A DNA stretch of 62,113 nt from a virus. Under the pieces are notes generated by a model. The model was not told the DNA's origin. It ran no database searches and saw only the letters and a list, made by a program, of their open reading frames with translations. This document shows positions 59,009-62,113 of this stretch, in pieces. The translations under genes were made by a program, and so were the position numbers. Position 1 is the stretch's first letter, and each line of letters opens with the position of its first letter. The stretch lies in IMG/VR virus record IMGVR_UViG_3300021962_000103, positions 1 to 62,113 of that record, one strand, 5' to 3'.

Positions 59009-59507
59009 TTCCTTGTGTTTGATGGATAAGTTCTCTCCCATATTCAATTAAATCTTTTTTGTGAATAATACCAAAACCTAACTTTTCCCAAAACTTAACG
59101 GCACGAATGTTCCATTCTTCTGTATAAAGTGTTATTGTATCGTAACCATTTTTAAATCTATCTGACATTGTTTGTTGGATGAACCATTGTGATTCACCTG
59201 TATTTCGTTCTTGTGATACGAACGCGTTATAAAGATATTCGCCAATATACCAAACATGACCTATTGGTGAATTATCTTTTAATAATAAAAATAAAATTTG
59301 ATTTCGGGATAACCGTTCGTTGGATTCATGTAGAGTCCACATATCATCCCATTTTATTTGGGAATTAAATTTTTGTATAGAAAGTTCTATATTGGTTTTG
59401 TGTGTATCAAAGTCAGTAACTTTAACAACTTCCAATTTAGAAGAATCTATATCAATTACTTTTAAATCATCTTGGTTTTTATATTCAAACCAAATTAGAC
59501 CACCCAT
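59001..59507 (-). CDS. GNAT-family acetyltransferase
   Basis: 168 residues. WFIQQTMSDRFKNGYDTITL followed by TEEWNIRAVKFWEKLGFGII is the second half of a GNAT fold (V/I..N..A..FYEKxGF), and the Gly-rich acetyl-CoA loop is QERNTGESQW. The substrate could be a protein N-terminus, an antibiotic-like small molecule or a sugar. It precedes phoH in the same unit. Confidence 0.78.
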   Translation of the reverse strand: MGGLIWFEYKNQDDLKVIDIDSSKLEVVKVTDFDTHKTNIELSIQKFNSQIKWDDMWTLHESNERLSRNQILFLLLKDNSPIGHVWYIGEYLYNAFVSQERNTGESQWFIQQTMSDRFKNGYDTITLYTEEWNIRAVKFWEKLGFGIIHKKDLIEYGRELIHQTQGND

Positions 59508-59529
59508 ATAACTTGTTTTCTAATAAGTA

Positions 59530-59898
59530 TTAAATGAGATTCTTTTGTATCTTTCTCGAATCGTTTAATTGTTTTCTTGTAACTTTATTTTTCAAGTTAG
59601 TTTTGAACTTTTGTATTTCTGCACATCGTTCGTACATTTCCTTTTTTACAAACCATTCATTACAATAATCTAATACAATATCAAAATCATGTCTTTCAAT
59701 CATAACAACCGAACCAGCGTTTGTATGTACCACAAATGCTAAAGAATCTTTTCCATCTAAAATTGAGTTGTGTATGTTTTGTGCAATTTGCCAAAGTACA
59801 TCATTACCATTCTTATCCAAAAAGTTTTGAACAAATGGATTATCAGGTACTAAATATTTTTCCCAACCTACCGTTGTGAATGACCTTGTTGTTCTCAT
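59530..59898 (-). CDS. Unknown conserved-looking small protein
   Basis: 122 residues after a strong GGAGG ribosome site eight bases before the ATG. Starts MRTTRSFTTVGWEKYLVPDN; the last third is basic (NKVTRKQLNDSRKIQKN). No family recognised. It lies in the unit between the 59911 virion-type gene and the acetyltransferase. Confidence 0.6.
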   Translation of the reverse strand: MRTTRSFTTVGWEKYLVPDNPFVQNFLDKNGNDVLWQIAQNIHNSILDGKDSLAFVVHTNAGSVVMIERHDFDIVLDYCNEWFVKKEMYERCAEIQKFKTNLKNKVTRKQLNDSRKIQKNLI

Positions 59899-59910
59899 AA
59901 GTACCTCCTT

Positions 59911-61185
59911 TTATTTTAAATTTATTTTTACACTTGTTGATGATTGAGGTATAACTTGCATTCGTTTGGTCTCACCGCCCACTTTTATTGGATATGATAA
60001 ATCTGCAGGTTTAATATCACTTCCTGCTTGTGAAAATATAATTTGTAGAGCTTGTTTCACATGGGTTTGGTCATATTTTGTCACACCCATTTGACCTTTT
60101 GCTGCCAATAATAATCTATTCCAATCGGCGGTATCACCTTTAACTTCTCTTCCGAAAACATATTTTTTATCTTCAAATGCACCTCTATCTGATTCTCTTC
60201 CTAAAATGAATTCTAACCAAGAACCTTTAAACTTTCCAAGTGCGGACTGTAATTTATTAATTCCTGATGGTGATAATGATGCAACTATACCTCCGATTGC
60301 CAATCCAGCCAATCCACCAGTTATTACAGTAACTACGGCACCCAATGTAATCCCAAGGATAGCTCCAAATACACTACCACCAAAGAAACTATAAAGTTTT
60401 TTGCCAGGTGGAACTCTTTCACTTAAAATAGCCTCCACTAATTTTGGTATAATTTCTTCAGGTGGTAATGGTTGTAATCCTTCTTTTATTGTGGGTGGAT
60501 CTGGCAAGTCAAAACTATAATCTTCTCGAATAATTTCTGCACCAATTGCTTCGGGGTCAGGATCTTTATCTTTAATCATAGAATCATATTGAGTTTGAAC
60601 ACCTGCTCCCAAATCACCATCGGGTTTATATTCCCATGTTCCCAGCTGATTTATTGGTAACAACTCTATATCTTTTTCTTGTTTACTTACTAACCAATCG
60701 ATGTAAGTACAAATTTCTTCTTCATTATCAATTGTTGAAGTAATTTCGGTTTCACAATAAGCCTCAGTTATTTTAAATTTATTTAATAAATTATATTGTT
60801 TTAAGAAATTTAAATCCAAAGTAATGTTTGGAACTGCATAAGAATTAAACCATGGGTTTCGTTCATTATATGCTGCAATTAAATCATCATAAAATGCTTG
60901 TGATGTATATGATTTACCAGAAGATAAGTTAACAATAAATCTAAAGGATGTATTTTTAATAGGAATTATATTTAGTGAAACTGGGTCTACGAGTGGATAT
61001 GTTGTTTCATTTTCATCGTATATACCTTTTAATACAATATTTTTTTCCTTTGTTGATACAAGTTTAGATTTAGGAATACCCAGCTGATTAGATGGATAGT
61101 TATTACCCGGTGCTAATAAGGTTGACAACTTTCCAGTTGAATCATAGGTTGGTAATCCAATATTATCTAATGGTGTATATTTCAT
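59911..61185 (-). CDS. Putative virion protein with a glycine-rich hydrophobic segment
   Basis: 424 residues from ATG at 61185 (MKYTPLDNIGLPTYD); the longer frame would start on TTG in the late box. The N-terminal half is polar and beta-rich; at about 269-307 is a Gly/Ala/Ile-rich hydrophobic run (FGAILGITLGAVVTVITGGL, then AGLAIGGIVASLS) like an amphipathic or glycine-zipper membrane segment; the C-terminus is compact. Such segments are seen in tape measure, injected or pore-forming proteins. The gene lacks ordinary spacing to its promoter box (4 bases). Confidence 0.6.
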   Translation of the reverse strand: MKYTPLDNIGLPTYDSTGKLSTLLAPGNNYPSNQLGIPKSKLVSTKEKNIVLKGIYDENETTYPLVDPVSLNIIPIKNTSFRFIVNLSSGKSYTSQAFYDDLIAAYNERNPWFNSYAVPNITLDLNFLKQYNLLNKFKITEAYCETEITSTIDNEEEICTYIDWLVSKQEKDIELLPINQLGTWEYKPDGDLGAGVQTQYDSMIKDKDPDPEAIGAEIIREDYSFDLPDPPTIKEGLQPLPPEEIIPKLVEAILSERVPPGKKLYSFFGGSVFGAILGITLGAVVTVITGGLAGLAIGGIVASLSPSGINKLQSALGKFKGSWLEFILGRESDRGAFEDKKYVFGREVKGDTADWNRLLLAAKGQMGVTKYDQTHVKQALQIIFSQAGSDIKPADLSYPIKVGGETKRMQVIPQSSTSVKINLK

Positions 61186-61188
61186 ACC

Positions 61189-61196
61189 TATAAATA
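61189..61196 (-). promoter_or_regulatory. Putative late promoter box, unusually close to the ATG
   Basis: TATTTATA four bases before the ATG at 61185, 7 bases after the hairpin at 61204-61223. Other copies lie 16-43 bases from their start codons. Either transcripts are leaderless or start inside the gene, or the box is a false match. Confidence 0.45.
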
Positions 61197-61203
61197 TCAA
61201 AAA

Positions 61204-61223
61204 AGTGGATTATTTAATCCACT
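61204..61223 (-). terminator. Intrinsic terminator
   Basis: AGTGGATTA, loop AA, TAATCCACT followed by TTTTTTGA on the minus strand. The stop codon of the 61210 gene lies in the hairpin. Confidence 0.8.
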
Positions 61224-61362
61224 CTTGATATGCCATTTCATATGAAGTTACTCTATCGTATCCTTCATTGAGATATTTTTGTGCAGTTTCCAGTATTTCT
61301 ACTCGTAATCCCAATGCCGAAGCTTCCATTAGGATTTCTTCAATTTGTTCTTCTGCTGTCAT
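61210..61362 (-). CDS. Very small acidic protein
   Basis: 50 residues read by hand: MTAEEQIEEILMEASALGLR, then VEILETAQKYLNEGYDR and VTSYEMAYQEWIK. Two helices, acidic, with a Trp near the end. Four bases separate it from the dCMP deaminase gene. The TAA falls in the terminator stem. Function unknown. Confidence 0.65.
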   Translation of the reverse strand: MTAEEQIEEILMEASALGLRVEILETAQKYLNEGYDRVTSYEMAYQEWIK

Positions 61363-61366
61363 AATT

Positions 61367-61822
61367 TTAAATTAAATAATCATCGTAAAATCTTATATCA
61401 ACATCTGCTTCAATAAACATATCATAACTTCTTTCTTGGGATTCTGCCCAATGTTCTCCTTTAGTAACATCAACTCTTTCACAAAAAATTTGTTTAATAC
61501 CTGCATTGATAATTCCTCTGGCACAATCTGCACATGGCATACCACAACTCAAATACATTGTAGTACCTCTCGTAGATACACCTATTCTTGCTGCGTTGTA
61601 AATTGCATTTCGTTCTGCATGTTCAAACCAATAATACTTCTCTGGTCTTTCTTGTCTTGAATCGATTCTATCATCGATACCTCGTGGAAAAGAATTGTAT
61701 CCGGTTGATACAATCTCGTTATCCTCACCAACTATAACTACACCGATTTGTGTGTACTTATCTTTTGATTTTAGTTTGACAGTATTTGTCATCTGTCTAA
61801 AGTAGGTTACCCAATTCATCAT
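61367..61822 (-). CDS. cd: dCMP deaminase
   Basis: 151 residues. HAERNAIYNAARIG contains the zinc His and catalytic Glu, and CGMPCADCARGII is the Pro-Cys-x2-Cys zinc motif. The family converts dCMP to dUMP for thymidylate synthesis, as T4 Cd does. Length is near T4 Cd (193) but shorter. Overlaps the preceding gene by four bases. Confidence 0.92.
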   Translation of the reverse strand: MMNWVTYFRQMTNTVKLKSKDKYTQIGVVIVGEDNEIVSTGYNSFPRGIDDRIDSRQERPEKYYWFEHAERNAIYNAARIGVSTRGTTMYLSCGMPCADCARGIINAGIKQIFCERVDVTKGEHWAESQERSYDMFIEADVDIRFYDDYLI

Positions 61823-62019
61823 TCTATTATTTGTGCTTCTTCGATTTTATTACAAAATAAATATACTCCTCTTTGGTTGTGTTTAAATGCAGAATCACAT
61901 CCCAACCATTCCCTAACACCTTGAGGGTCTTTAATTCGTTCGATTGGCCATTCTGCTAGAACTTGATAAAGATTATTATTAATCTTTTCTATTGGATATT
62001 TCCCAGTTGCGTATCTCAT
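61819..62019 (-). CDS. Small unknown protein
   Basis: 66 residues (MRYATGKYPIEKINNNLYQV, then WPIERIKDPQGVREWLGCDS). Helix-rich with two Cys. TAATG junction with the preceding gene and four-base overlap with the deaminase gene. No family recognised. Confidence 0.6.
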   Translation of the reverse strand: MRYATGKYPIEKINNNLYQVLAEWPIERIKDPQGVREWLGCDSAFKHNQRGVYLFCNKIEEAQIIE

Positions 62020-62113
62020 TATTCCTCACTATTCCAAGAATCTATTCCTGTCTTTATAGTAACAAATAACATAACAATACCCCAACATTCAATTAGTGTA
62101 TAATGAGCATAAG
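62019..62113 (-). CDS. C-terminal end of a gene entering from the right edge
   Basis: Open to the edge; the last 30 residues read YAHYTLIECWGIVMLFVTIK, then TGIDSWNSEE and TAA. A hydrophobic Trp/Val/Leu run suggests a membrane helix near the end. Too short to name. Confidence 0.55.
   Translation of the reverse strand, partial: YAHYTLIECWGIVMLFVTIKTGIDSWNSEE

Noticed and set aside
1-62113. CRISPR arrays, tRNA or rRNA genes and insertion sequences
   Set aside because: I saw no regularly spaced repeats, no cloverleaf-like arms with a conserved T-loop, and no transposase motifs or terminal repeats.

Overview
The window is part of the genome of a large, AT-rich, T4-like contractile-tail phage that infects a member of the Bacteroidetes, most likely a marine flavobacterium. 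The phage assignment rests on a baseplate block (gp25-like and gp6-like wedge proteins, a gp5-like spike, hub-associated lysins), a gp55-like late sigma factor, a UvsW-like helicase, a gp61/DnaG-like primase, a gp46/gp47-type recombination nuclease, PhoH, Hsp20, dCMP deaminase and peptide deformylase. The host assignment rests on eight promoter-like sites of the Bacteroidetes type (TTTGG about 20 bases ahead of TAnnTTTG), on two lipoproteins whose lipobox is followed by the acidic/lysine export signal typical of Bacteroidetes, and on a Cys-Thr-Asp-Pro...Asp-Gly-Ser-Cys module common in Bacteroidetes surface proteins. No capsid, terminase, polymerase, integrase or tRNA gene is visible, so this is only a portion of the genome.

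Nearly every gene lies on the minus strand, so transcription runs from high to low coordinates. The one clear exception is a 55-residue ribbon-helix-helix protein at 670-837. Several genes were too short for a 60-residue cut-off and were read by hand (670-837, 29369-29488, 29502-29600, 40871-41008, 43573-43752, 52447-52611, 56215-56358, 61210-61362). No gene-free stretch exceeds about 125 bases. Gaps hold promoters, terminators and, ahead of hsp20, paired palindromes.

Layout in transcription order. 62113-58307: small genes, dCMP deaminase, a putative virion protein, a GNAT acetyltransferase and PhoH. 58276-47517: one operon-like island from a late promoter to a terminator, with a protein carrying two tandem Hint (intein-like) domains, a 47-residue peptide, two SET proteins, six 2OG-Fe(II) dioxygenases plus a metal-site-less relative, an SGNH hydrolase, two sulfotransferase-like P-loop genes (one a stub), a Rossmann protein, a radical SAM enzyme and a glycosyltransferase-like protein. 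47489-41976: host-type promoters driving a nucleotidase and two surface lipoproteins, then hsp20, an EF-hand membrane protein and an IscA-like Fe-S carrier. 41973-30645: DNA repair and helicase, SAM synthetase, sugar-transfer genes, deformylase, a muramidase-like protein, the late sigma factor and a carbamoyltransferase. 30188-6445: late virion block with holin, spike, hub lysins, a PiT-type phosphate transporter gene pair, baseplate and tail-peripheral proteins. 6087-827: primase, a glycosyltransferase-like gene and a single-chain Mre11-Rad50 fusion. A further virion gene leaves the window at the left edge.

Two promoter classes organise the genome. Host-like sites precede replication, repair, metabolism and surface-protein genes. 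A motif reading TATTTATA on the transcribed strand, often placed 8-15 bases after a terminator hairpin, precedes virion genes, the holin and the modification island. This motif is the reverse complement of the T4 late box TATAAATA and probably is the target of the gp55-like sigma factor encoded at 32350-33114.
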